Shown piece after piece: positions 1 through 7,366 of a stretch of DNA of 15,001 nt. The notes below the pieces were generated by a model. That model was not told the origin of the DNA. It searched no databases and saw only the letters and a list, made by a program, of their open reading frames with translations. This DNA is from Microcaldota archaeon (GTDB lineage: Archaea > Micrarchaeota > Micrarchaeia > Micrarchaeales > CABMGC01). The position numbers and the translations under genes were made by a program. The stretch spans positions 1 to 15,001 of the forward strand of contig JAJZKH010000007.1 of NCBI GenBank assembly GCA_021850955.1, in the 5' to 3' direction. Numbering within the stretch: the stretch's first letter is position 1; each line of letters opens with the position of its first letter.

Positions 1-2316
1 AAAAACCGGATTTACTATTGCAGTTATTTCCCCGTATCCTAAACCAGAAAGTAAAATTTCTTTTGATAAAGGCGAACCGCTACTTACAAATCCTATTTTT
101 ATTTCTTTATTTTCATATTTTTTAATAAATGAGGTAACTGTTGGAAAATCTATATAATTTTTTTCGAGGTCTCTCAAAGTTTCTTTGTAAATCACGGTTT
201 TTTTATAAAACTCAATTAATTTTTTTGTAACGTTTTTTGTTAATGTAGCTTTCTTATCAACAATTCCAAAAAGTTTTGAAACTTGTACAAATTTGTATCT
301 AAATAAATCTGATTCTGATAAAACTTGTTCATTTGCTTTATAATTCATCAATTTTTTAATTATATTTTGCAAATCAGGTTTTTTTGTTGAGAATTTATAT
401 TCTATTATTATTGAGTATGCCGTTGCTTTTACCGAAGCATCTATACCTTCATTTTTAATTATCTGTGCAATTCCTCTTGCAAAGAATCCATTGGCTAATG
501 TTCCTAAATAAATATATAATATAGAATAATCTTCTAACTCTTCAATAAAAATATTTTCTAGTTCAGGAATAAAAAAATTACTCTGTTTCTTAATAAATTC
601 TTCAACTCTAATTTGGCAATCTTTTTCTAATATGTTTTTCCCATCTTGTATATTTTTAAATAGTGAGACGGTTTGATTTGCTATTTCTACAGAAACAGGT
701 AGATCTTCCCCTATCCAATCAGGTATTGCGGCTTCTAACTCATCACTTTTTTCTACAAATATTATATTATTTTCTATCTTAATTACTTTCCAGGGTATTC
801 CTTTTGTTATGAATGAGTAACCCTCTTCTATATTACTATATACAAACTTTTCATCTAATGTAGATATTATTTTATTTGTAGATATTTGTTTTACTATGAA
901 TCTCGGCGTGTCTGGTATAACGCTGATATTATTTATGAAGTAGTTTCTTGTTCTTACTCCTGTTGTAGCTACTTGGCCATCTATAGAAATAGTTTTAATT
1001 TCTGCCATAAATAATAGTACTTCATTAAAAACATCAAAATCAAGATTAACAAATACCGAGGATCTTTTTATTATATTAAAAATCTTTTTAATCTCTATTT
1101 TTTTGTATTCTAAAACTATTCCGGTTATCTGATTAGCTAAAACATCCAAAGGGGAATTTTCAATGCTATGTTTTTCAATTTTTTTATTTTTAGAATTTAT
1201 AACAACAGCTAAAGATTCCATTGCTTCTAAAGGCCCTGAAGCTATTATAATGCCATTAGAGACAAGGCCTATTTTATGTCCACTTCTTCCAACTCTCTGT
1301 AAAAGTCTTGTTGATTGTCTTGGTGAGCCATACTGTACAACCATATCTATATTCCCTATGTCTATACCTAATTCAAGAGAACTTGTTGCTATTATTGATT
1401 TTAATTTACCCTCTTTAAAATTATTTTCAATTTCTATTCTTTCGTTTTTATCTAAAGAACTGTGATGTACACCCACACAATAAAAATTTTCTAATCTACT
1501 TAAATATATTATTCTGCTACCTAATGATTCTACAGTTTGCCTAGTGTTTGCAAAGACTAAAGTTGCATTATTTTTTTTAATTATGTCCTCTATTGTTTCT
1601 AAACGTGCCATTCCTTTATTGTCTAGATTGAATGATGACTTAAACTCTTCATATTTTCGTAATGGTACCTCAGGAAGTACTATTTTTATAGATAATTTTT
1701 TTTCAACATCTGAGGCAATTATTTTATGATCTGCATTATTAAAAAGAAACTTTGCGGCTTCTTCATAGTTTCCTATAGTTGCGGATATTCCTATTCTTAA
1801 GAAATTATCAGAAATCTCCTTATATCTTTCAAGAGCAACTGCCAACTGGGCACCTCTTTTATTATAGTACAATTCGTGAACCTCGTCTACAATAACATAC
1901 TTTAAGTTTTTTAATGCGTCTCTTAATCTATATGATAAAAGCATGCTTTGCATACTTTCTGGTGTTGTTATAATTATATTAGGCGGTTCTCTTGCCTGCT
2001 TTTCTCTTTCAGTTTTACTTGTATCACCATGCCTTACCCCAACTTTTATTTGGAAGTGATTACAGATAACTTCTATTCTTTTCATAAGGTCCCTATTAAG
2101 TGACCTTAATGGTGTTATATATATTGCAGAAATGCCTTGAATTTTTTCTTTTTGTATTTTATTTAAAATAGGTAAAAGAGCGGCTTCTGTTTTACCACTC
2201 CCTGTCGGTGCAACAATTAAACAGTTATTGTTATTTTCAATCTCTTTAATAGAACGTTCTTGAATTTCTGTTAATGTGCCTACTTTCTCTAAAAAGAAAG
2301 AGTAAACATCATTCAT
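1..2316 (-). CDS. lhr: Lhr-type (large helicase-related) superfamily 2 helicase, C-terminus cut by window edge
   Basis: The minus-strand frame is open from ATG at 2316 to base 1, giving 772 residues without a stop. Superfamily 2 motifs appear in order: Walker A APTGSGKT near residues 36-43, motif Ia TPLRS near 109-113, TTPES near 118-122, DEVH at 144-147, SAT at 178-180, and QRVGRSGH at 340-347. The DEVH box, the QRVGRSGH motif VI and the long C-terminal part fit archaeal Lhr, a 3'-5' DNA translocase/helicase linked to DNA repair whose members are usually about 850-950 residues, so the missing end is probably modest. The start lies 4 bases after the stop of the upstream glycoprotein gene, so it is probably co-transcribed and translationally coupled; its own ribosome site is weak (TTGAT just before TAAATG). 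Family assignment is from motifs only; a related SF2 helicase such as a Hel308-like protein is less likely, because those have QMAGRAGR-type motif VI. Confidence 0.88.
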   Translation of the reverse strand, partial: MNDVYSFFLEKVGTLTEIQERSIKEIENNNNCLIVAPTGSGKTEAALLPILNKIQKEKIQGISAIYITPLRSLNRDLMKRIEVICNHFQIKVGVRHGDTSKTEREKQAREPPNIIITTPESMQSMLLSYRLRDALKNLKYVIVDEVHELYYNKRGAQLAVALERYKEISDNFLRIGISATIGNYEEAAKFLFNNADHKIIASDVEKKLSIKIVLPEVPLRKYEEFKSSFNLDNKGMARLETIEDIIKKNNATLVFANTRQTVESLGSRIIYLSRLENFYCVGVHHSSLDKNERIEIENNFKEGKLKSIIATSSLELGIDIGNIDMVVQYGSPRQSTRLLQRVGRSGHKIGLVSNGIIIASGPLEAMESLAVVINSKNKKIEKHSIENSPLDVLANQITGIVLEYKKIEIKKIFNIIKRSSVFVNLDFDVFNEVLLFMAEIKTISIDGQVATTGVRTRNYFINNISVIPDTPRFIVKQISTNKIISTLDEKFVYSNIEEGYSFITKGIPWKVIKIENNIIFVEKSDELEAAIPDWIGEDLPVSVEIANQTVSLFKNIQDGKNILEKDCQIRVEEFIKKQSNFFIPELENIFIEELEDYSILYIYLGTLANGFFARGIAQIIKNEGIDASVKATAYSIIIEYKFSTKKPDLQNIIKKLMNYKANEQVLSESDLFRYKFVQVSKLFGIVDKKATLTKNVTKKLIEFYKKTVIYKETLRDLEKNYIDFPTVTSFIKKYENKEIKIGFVSSGSPLSKEILLSGLGYGEITAIVNPVF

Positions 2317-2320
2317 TTAA

Positions 2321-3940
2321 TCAAACTATCTCTGCTTTCCCGATTGCAGTATAACTTTTGTTAAGTGTTGTATAGTTCATTATCATATTAACGTAAAGGC
2401 CCAGTGCAACTCCAGTTATTGTATTTCCATTTTCATAACATGGTATTGTCACATTTGATGTTATGCCACTATCGAGTGTTTTATTAACTACTGTAAACGT
2501 AGGAGTTCCTAAATTATAGCAGGCGATTTTATTTAGTTTAAATGTTTGATTTGTTAAATCTCTAAGTTGCATTGTTAAACCATTTACTCCGAATGTTGGG
2601 TTATTACACGAGATACTAGCGTTGAATATACAGTTGTTTGTTATTCCAGAAGAGAAGTTCTCTGAAACTCCATTATAATTTATATTTTGTAAAATTTGTA
2701 TATTTCTATTTGTTTGTTCTAATGCATATGTAGTGTTTATCAATGAAATTACTGAAAGATTATAATTGCTTATATACGCTTTAGTATCAATCAAAGAAAT
2801 TGGACCTATTGTATTGTTATTATTTTTAAATATATAAGTACTGCAATAGCTTACATTATTTACTACATTTATTAAGCCGTAACATACTGGACTTCCGCCC
2901 AAATTAGGTAATTCAGATTCAAAAACAAAAGATTGATTAATGACGAATAATTTTCCATATCCGTTTCCTGGAATTGATTTGAATGTTATATTTTCAAGCA
3001 TATCATTACTTCCTAAATATGGTAAAACATTCGCATTTTGTAACTTAGGTGTATTGTTATAGGTACTTTCATTAATAAATGAACCGCAGTTTTGTAGTCC
3101 CATTACAGCCAGGGACTTTGTCCAGCCACCTTGATACCAACTGCACATTGTTGTATTTTTATCCACTTGTATATATACAACGTTATAGTTTTGTTTTGTG
3201 GTTTTGTTAATTACTGTTAAATTAGCTCCTTTTGCTGCTTGATAGAACAAGTTTTGTGTTAATGGTCCTTGAATCCAAAACGAGTAAACTGTACTGTTTT
3301 TGTAAATTGCTTCTGCAGAATAAATATTTTTAATGTATGAGTAGGTTAAATTTAATATAGGGGTTAAAAATGCATTAATTGAAGGTATGTCTGAAGCACT
3401 AAATATGCTTAAACCATAATCTTTATTCAAATAGCTCGCAACTACATAAGACTCTCCATCTTGAAACTGTAACTTTTCATAGGTATTATTATTACTTAAT
3501 ATTTCAGCAGGTTTTGGATTTTCTTCTGGAATAACATTAAAGTAGATACTCGTTTTTATTGTAGAAGAGTTGGAGATAGTCCCACTTCCTTGATTAGGAT
3601 CCACTACTACTTCTAGAGAATAATTTCCAGGAGCTGTTGGTTCTTGGGTAAAGTTAATTAAAGTGTGTTCTCCTGCAGGTAAGGATATATTGTAAATATC
3701 AACCAGGCTTCCGTTATAAATTACACCGAAAGGTACAGCTTTAAAATCAGTCTTACCTGTATTCGTTATGTTTGCTGTTGCGTATATTAATTGATAAGGA
3801 TAAATTGTTGTGTTTTCAGAATTTAATTTAATATTCACCGATATTGGTTGTGGTTGCTTTACAAAATTATAATAAAACATTACTATTAATAAAATAGCAA
3901 TAATTATTCCGGCAATTATCCAAATTGTATTTGTCTTCAT
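2321..3940 (-). CDS. Membrane-anchored surface glycoprotein with CARDB-like domain
   Basis: This is a 539-residue protein with one N-terminal membrane segment (about residues 7-24) and the rest predicted outside the cell. Residues about 33-136 look like a CARDB/Ig-like beta sandwich: a conserved-looking ATANITNTG strand, then LPAGEHTLINF and APGNYSLEVVVDPN. The remaining 400 residues match nothing I recognise. I count about 28 N-x-S/T sequons and eight cysteines in the ectodomain, consistent with N-glycosylation and disulfides on the outer face. The start is 6 bases after the stop of the winged-helix gene, and the GTGA ribosome site overlaps that stop (ATGTGAGTTAATATG). It is the middle gene of a three-gene operon ending in Lhr. 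Adhesion or envelope structure is plausible but inferred; no catalytic motif is visible. Confidence 0.85.
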   Translation of the reverse strand: MKTNTIWIIAGIIIAILLIVMFYYNFVKQPQPISVNIKLNSENTTIYPYQLIYATANITNTGKTDFKAVPFGVIYNGSLVDIYNISLPAGEHTLINFTQEPTAPGNYSLEVVVDPNQGSGTISNSSTIKTSIYFNVIPEENPKPAEILSNNNTYEKLQFQDGESYVVASYLNKDYGLSIFSASDIPSINAFLTPILNLTYSYIKNIYSAEAIYKNSTVYSFWIQGPLTQNLFYQAAKGANLTVINKTTKQNYNVVYIQVDKNTTMCSWYQGGWTKSLAVMGLQNCGSFINESTYNNTPKLQNANVLPYLGSNDMLENITFKSIPGNGYGKLFVINQSFVFESELPNLGGSPVCYGLINVVNNVSYCSTYIFKNNNNTIGPISLIDTKAYISNYNLSVISLINTTYALEQTNRNIQILQNINYNGVSENFSSGITNNCIFNASISCNNPTFGVNGLTMQLRDLTNQTFKLNKIACYNLGTPTFTVVNKTLDSGITSNVTIPCYENGNTITGVALGLYVNMIMNYTTLNKSYTAIGKAEIV

Positions 3941-3946
3941 ATTAAC

Positions 3947-4426
3947 TCACATCATATTTTCTTTGGCCTTAAGATCGTTTATTACATCTCCTATTTTTTT
4001 AGAAATCTCCTTATAGAAGAAATCAAACATTACATTACTCCAGATATGTGGATCAAAACGATCACCAGTACTTGGTGGTCTAAAATAAAACTTACTTTGT
4101 TCATTATCTATATAGCCCATCCTTTTCATGCGTAATAAATGATATCTTAGTGTTTTTTCGTTTATTGGCTCCCAATATTGATTAATGTAATCTGTCATTT
4201 CCTTTACTGTCGGATCTTGTTTTTTAATGAATTGAAAATATACCATAGAATCTAGAACAGCTACAGCACTTAATCTTGATTCACCAGGATTTATTATGCC
4301 TAATGTTAATGCAAGCCATCTTGCTGCTGCTCGTTTTGTCTGTAGAACTTCCTTACTGACTCTAAGGTCACGAATAGTTAATTCTCTCTGTATAAGTTCT
4401 GCTTCATTAAGTTCCACAAAAATCAT
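3947..4426 (-). CDS. Small winged-helix-like DNA-binding protein
   Basis: A 159-residue protein with no membrane segment. Residues 72-106 read as a helix-turn-helix (TVKEMTDYINQ, a turn, then recognition-helix-like EKTLRYHLLRMKRMGYI), followed by a short aromatic wing at 107-116 (DNEQSKFYFR). The N-terminal half is a helical region with the distinctive string KRAAARWLALTLGIINPGES (residues 31-50), which I believe recurs in small archaeal genomes but cannot name. It is the first gene of the operon with the glycoprotein and Lhr. The ATG sits about 24 bases from the centre of a TATA-like TTTAAATTA with a GAAAGG BRE, so the mRNA is probably leaderless. A perfect palindrome overlaps that promoter, which suggests autoregulation. 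The regulator role is inferred from fold and position. Confidence 0.8.
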   Translation of the reverse strand: MIFVELNEAELIQRELTIRDLRVSKEVLQTKRAAARWLALTLGIINPGESRLSAVAVLDSMVYFQFIKKQDPTVKEMTDYINQYWEPINEKTLRYHLLRMKRMGYIDNEQSKFYFRPPSTGDRFDPHIWSNVMFDFFYKEISKKIGDVINDLKAKENMM

Positions 4427-4445
4427 TATATTTTATTAAATAGAT

Positions 4446-4460
4446 TAATTTAAACCTTTC
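4446..4460 (-). promoter_or_regulatory. BRE/TATA promoter of the winged-helix operon
   Basis: Read on the minus strand the site is GAAAGG (BRE-like, 4460-4455) followed by TTTAAATTA (4454-4446). The distance from the box centre to the ATG at 4426 is about 24 bases, the spacing expected for a leaderless archaeal transcript. Confidence 0.6.
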
Positions 4461-4471
4461 TAATCATTAGA
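4459..4471. promoter_or_regulatory. Perfect 13-bp palindrome, candidate operator
   Basis: TCTAATCATTAGA is an exact inverted repeat (TCTAAT, centre base, ATTAGA). It abuts the RNHCP stop codon and overlaps the first base or two of the BRE of the downstream winged-helix gene. A bound dimer here would be expected to block TFB/TBP access. It has no T-run after it, so it does not look like a terminator. Confidence 0.45.
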
Positions 4472-4765
4472 TTATTTATTACCTAAAAGTGATTCCAGTA
4501 CTTCTTGATTGTCTTCCTTAGCAGCTTTAAAATTTTTAACTTCATTGCATTTTTGGCATTTATAAAAAATTATAATGTTGTTATTTTTATAAACAGTAGA
4601 TATTGGTTTTAAAACCCCTAGACACATATTTTTTCTATCACCAGGATCGTTATCAACATGTTTCCCGTATAAGCAGTTAGGACAGTGATCAGTATAACCA
4701 TTGCCCTTTACCTTAATACCGCAGTTATAACAAATAAAGTCCTCTATAGTCTTTTTAAATGATAT
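4472..4765 (-). CDS. RNHCP-domain zinc protein, apparent AUA start
   Basis: A 97-residue reading frame lacking any usable ATG, GTG or TTG upstream of the domain. The core is EDFICYNCGIKVKGNGYTDH, then CPNCLYGKHVDNDPGDRKN, then MCLGVLKPIS, and finally YKCQKCNE. This matches the RNHCP domain family (in the usual RNHCP core, here TDHCPNC, then HVD and PGDR), with CxxC pairs likely to bind zinc; its biochemical role is unknown. The frame is open back to a stop at 4789-4787, and the N-terminal tail expected for the family (about ten residues ahead of EDF) falls at codon ATA 4765-4763, four bases after an AAGTGA ribosome-site-like string that overlaps the hydrolase stop. Third gene of the MFS/amidohydrolase operon. 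The domain call is firm; the exact start is inferred. A +1 frameshift fusion to the hydrolase is the main alternative. Confidence 0.8.
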   Translation of the reverse strand: MSFKKTIEDFICYNCGIKVKGNGYTDHCPNCLYGKHVDNDPGDRKNMCLGVLKPISTVYKNNNIIIFYKCQKCNEVKNFKAAKEDNQEVLESLLGNK

Positions 4766-4769
4766 ATTC

Positions 4770-4775
4770 TCACTT
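4770..4775 (-). promoter_or_regulatory. Ribosome binding site that decides the RNHCP start
   Basis: AAGTGA on the minus strand, sharing its TGA with the amidohydrolase stop. The spacing to ATA 4765 is 4 bases, like GTGA sites before S10 (4 bases) and EF-1alpha (AGGTGA, 5 bases) in this window. Confidence 0.45.
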
Positions 4776-5624
4776 CTTTGATTTAGTTATTAATTTAGAC
4801 ATATTTCCATGCATTATTTTTTGTTTATCACTAGATGAAACATTAAGTTCTTCTAATATTTTTTGTTGCTCTTTCAGAATTCCTGTTCTATAACCATCTG
4901 GGAATATTCTTGTATCTGTTCCGAAGATAATTTTATCTGGACCAAAAATATCTATTGATTTTTTAAATACATCCTTTAAGGTAAGAAAGTTATCTTGAAA
5001 GGGTAACCAGTTGTTAGTTCCTGAAGTTTCAACATAAAGATTTTCCCTTTTATATTTTAGCATCAAAACTTCTCTAAAATAACCAGCCCCAAAATGTGCC
5101 ATTATTACATTTAACTCAGGAAATGCGCTAAGAACTCTTGATATGTGTATGGGATTTCCAGTAAATAGATCTGCTGTTGGACCTATAGTTACTCCGGAAT
5201 GTATAGTTATTGGTATTTGATTATTTTCACAATATTCATAAAAAGGAAAGGTTTTATCTGAACCTATATTATACTGCCCATTTGTTGCGTATAACTTTAC
5301 GCCACTCATCCCATTTTCTAATTCCTTCTTTAGAATTTCTACTGCATCTTTAAGCTCTGGATTTAAAGTTGCAAAGCCAATAAAACGTTCGTTTGAATTT
5401 ATAAATGAAGTAAACTCCTGATTTAATGTTGATGTTGACATAAAAACTGTTTTTTCTATACCTTCTTTGTCCATTGCTTTTATCCAAGCATCTTTATTTT
5501 CTTCTATTGTATGGTCAATTGTACTTGCCATTTTTTTCATTGATTCATTCATCTTAAAGTTTTTTGGAAAGTTATTTCCAAATGTTTTTTTATTAAAAAA
5601 ATGTGCATGTCCATCTATTATCAT
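4770..5624 (-). CDS. Amidohydrolase-2 family metal-dependent hydrolase
   Basis: A 284-residue TIM-barrel hydrolase of the amidohydrolase-2/ACMSD-like family. Metal-site residues are visible in order: DGHAH with H6 and H8, H142 in TIHSG, H177 in MAHFG, and D237 in FGTDTR; K110 in GVKLYA may also lie in the active site. Length is usual for the family, and no signal peptide is seen, so it is cytoplasmic. Such enzymes hydrolyse or decarboxylate small cyclic or carboxylated molecules; the substrate cannot be read from sequence. It starts 34 bases after the MFS stop and is followed directly by the RNHCP gene, so transporter and hydrolase may handle the same compound (inference). No better start lies upstream of the ATG at 5624. 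Confidence 0.87.
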   Translation of the reverse strand: MIIDGHAHFFNKKTFGNNFPKNFKMNESMKKMASTIDHTIEENKDAWIKAMDKEGIEKTVFMSTSTLNQEFTSFINSNERFIGFATLNPELKDAVEILKKELENGMSGVKLYATNGQYNIGSDKTFPFYEYCENNQIPITIHSGVTIGPTADLFTGNPIHISRVLSAFPELNVIMAHFGAGYFREVLMLKYKRENLYVETSGTNNWLPFQDNFLTLKDVFKKSIDIFGPDKIIFGTDTRIFPDGYRTGILKEQQKILEELNVSSSDKQKIMHGNMSKLITKSKK

Positions 5625-5658
5625 AAACTCATCACTATTAATTTAGTAGGTAACATAT

Positions 5659-6894
5659 CTATTCCTTTTTAGAGGATTTATTTACTTTGAGTTTACTACC
5701 TTGAAATACAACTCCTGAAAAAATTGTTGCAGTTACTGCGATAATAAATGTCATTTGATACCCAACTGAAATTACAAATAAACCAGATATTAAAGCTCCA
5801 ACAACAGCAGAGCCCCCTAATAAACTAGTCCAAATGCCTATGAAGTAACCTTCATCTTTTCCACGTACAAGTTCATAAAGAATTATTGAAGAAGAAAGAT
5901 TCCAGATTGCATAAGAAAAACCTGCTATGAAATATGCAATTATATTCAAAGATAGAAAAAATACGGGAATAAAAATAGCAATGGCAGCAACAATATAACT
6001 TATACTTCTATACGTTATTCCAGTTATGTAAAATCTACTTGGTTTTATTCCTTTTCTAATTTTTATTATATATAAAAATACAAGTATCTGTGCAATTGCA
6101 TTAGCAAGATTTATTAAAAAAATGTTACTAAAACTCAAACCATTCGTATTTAAGTAAGGAACGTATGCTGTATTAAATATGTAAAAACCTAAATTGAAAA
6201 ATGCTATAGCTATTAGCAGCATATATACATCGTGTTTCTGTATATTTTTTATAGTATTACGTATTCTTTTTATGGTTTCTATATTTATACTAAGATTTGG
6301 TAAATTAGTAAGCATATTCAAAATAGGGAAGACCTTTCCTACGTTCTTAACTTTCTTCATTTCTATTAACCGAACTTGGTCTTTTATAAGAGCGTAAGCT
6401 AAAAATATCGATGCTACATTGAAAAAGATTAATAGAAATAAATATGTGGTTAAATCTTGTGTAGCTACAAAATATCCAAAAATATAGGCTAGTATCGAAC
6501 CTAACAAGCTGAATATACTGTACCTGCTAAAGTACTTAGGTAGCGTCTTGCTTCGTTTAGTTCCCATAATTAATATGTTTATGGCAGGAGAAGAAGCAGT
6601 AGCTATAATTGCAAATATTCCATAAAAGAAGTACGCGTTAGTTAAGCTAGAAAATAAATGATAAGCAAATAACAAAGGCAGTGTAAAAATTACTGAGAGC
6701 ATTATAAAAGGTTTAACTCTCCCATATCTATCAGTTATCTTGCCCCAGAACAATGATGAAGGTATACTAACAAGATTATAAACTGCAAAGGCAATGCCGA
6801 CATCAAATACATTCCCACCTAGATATAGAATAAATAAAGGCATGAACAAACTTAATCCGCTACTGACTGTAGTTATGGGAATAATTGTGCTCAT
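5659..6894 (-). CDS. MFS transporter
   Basis: A 411-residue membrane protein with about eleven or twelve hydrophobic segments. The major facilitator loop motif GKITDRYGRVKP lies at residues 51-62, between segments 2 and 3, and the central cytoplasmic loop is basic (about residues 170-215). Substrate is unknown. The ATG at 6894 would place the first membrane segment almost at residue 1 and has no ribosome site. The frame stays open upstream and would add a charged tail (AGDKQHFFW) if translation began at ATA 6924, which has GGTG five bases before it. I give the conservative ATG; the longer 421-residue form is quite possible. First gene of the operon with the hydrolase and RNHCP protein. Confidence 0.88.
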   Translation of the reverse strand: MSTIIPITTVSSGLSLFMPLFILYLGGNVFDVGIAFAVYNLVSIPSSLFWGKITDRYGRVKPFIMLSVIFTLPLLFAYHLFSSLTNAYFFYGIFAIIATASSPAINILIMGTKRSKTLPKYFSRYSIFSLLGSILAYIFGYFVATQDLTTYLFLLIFFNVASIFLAYALIKDQVRLIEMKKVKNVGKVFPILNMLTNLPNLSINIETIKRIRNTIKNIQKHDVYMLLIAIAFFNLGFYIFNTAYVPYLNTNGLSFSNIFLINLANAIAQILVFLYIIKIRKGIKPSRFYITGITYRSISYIVAAIAIFIPVFFLSLNIIAYFIAGFSYAIWNLSSSIILYELVRGKDEGYFIGIWTSLLGGSAVVGALISGLFVISVGYQMTFIIAVTATIFSGVVFQGSKLKVNKSSKKE

Positions 6895-6929
6895 CCAAAA
6901 AAAATGTTGTTTGTCGCCAGCTATTATAA

Positions 6930-6933
6930 CACC
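6930..6933 (-). promoter_or_regulatory. GGTG ribosome binding site upstream of the possible AUA start of the MFS gene
   Basis: GGTG on the minus strand, five bases before ATA 6924. The spacing equals that of the strong EF-1alpha site. No comparable site precedes the ATG at 6894. Confidence 0.35.
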
Positions 6934-6970
6934 AATAGTATTTATTAGGATTTTATTAAAAATCTATCTG

Positions 6971-6979
6971 TATATTTAA
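6971..6979 (-). promoter_or_regulatory. TATA box of the MFS operon
   Basis: TTAAATATA on the minus strand. Transcription would start near 6949, leaving about 25 bases before ATA 6924, or about 55 before ATG 6894. No clear BRE. Confidence 0.4.
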
Positions 6980-7012
6980 TAAAACTAGCGTTAAGAATTA
7001 AATCTTATTAAA

Positions 7013-7033
7013 ATTACAAAAAAAGAAGAAATA
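7013..7033 (-). terminator. U-rich terminator after S10
   Basis: Just past the S10 stop the minus strand reads through a pyrimidine stretch ending in seven Ts (7018-7024), then more T-rich sequence. Poly-T tracts without a strong stem are the usual archaeal terminator. Confidence 0.45.
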
Positions 7034-7051
7034 GGTTAATATTAAAAATAA

Positions 7052-7357
7052 TTAACTAAGGGACATTTCTATCTGGACTGTATCTGGAACTAGTATTCTC
7101 ATTACTTGTCTTAATGCTTGTTCACTTCCGTCTATCTGTACAATCCATTTGTGAATCCTCATTTGCCAGTGCTCAAAGGTATGTGAACCGTCACCACAAG
7201 GTGATTTTCTTGTGGATATATCCATAACCTTTGTTGGAAGTGGTATAGGTCCTTTATATTTTACACCTGAAACTTTTGCAATTTCTATTATCTGTTTTGC
7301 AATATCCCTTGCATCTGTTTTATTTCTACTTATTAATTTAATTTTTGCAACTGGCAT
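7052..7357 (-). CDS. rpsJ: Ribosomal protein S10 (uS10)
   Basis: A 101-residue protein, the normal length of archaeal uS10. The family string KGPIPLPTK lies at residues 35-43, followed by SPCGDGSHTFEHWQMRIHKW and the C-terminal strand VPDTVQIEMSL. It is a 30S head protein. The ATG follows GTGA with a 4-base gap, and the gene begins 9 bases after the EF-1alpha stop, the conserved archaeal order, so both come from one transcript. Confidence 0.97.
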   Translation of the reverse strand: MPVAKIKLISRNKTDARDIAKQIIEIAKVSGVKYKGPIPLPTKVMDISTRKSPCGDGSHTFEHWQMRIHKWIVQIDGSEQALRQVMRILVPDTVQIEMSLS

Positions 7358-7366
7358 TTATTCACT

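Noticed and set aside
1163..1729. Plus-strand frames opposite the Lhr helicase
   Set aside because: The minus-strand frame encodes intact helicase motifs throughout; the opposite frames show none.
4766..4789. Amidohydrolase and RNHCP as one frameshifted fusion gene
   Set aside because: The hydrolase already has a normal length and a natural end, and the RNHCP frame has its own ribosome-site-like sequence, so two genes are simpler; read-level checks could still overturn this.
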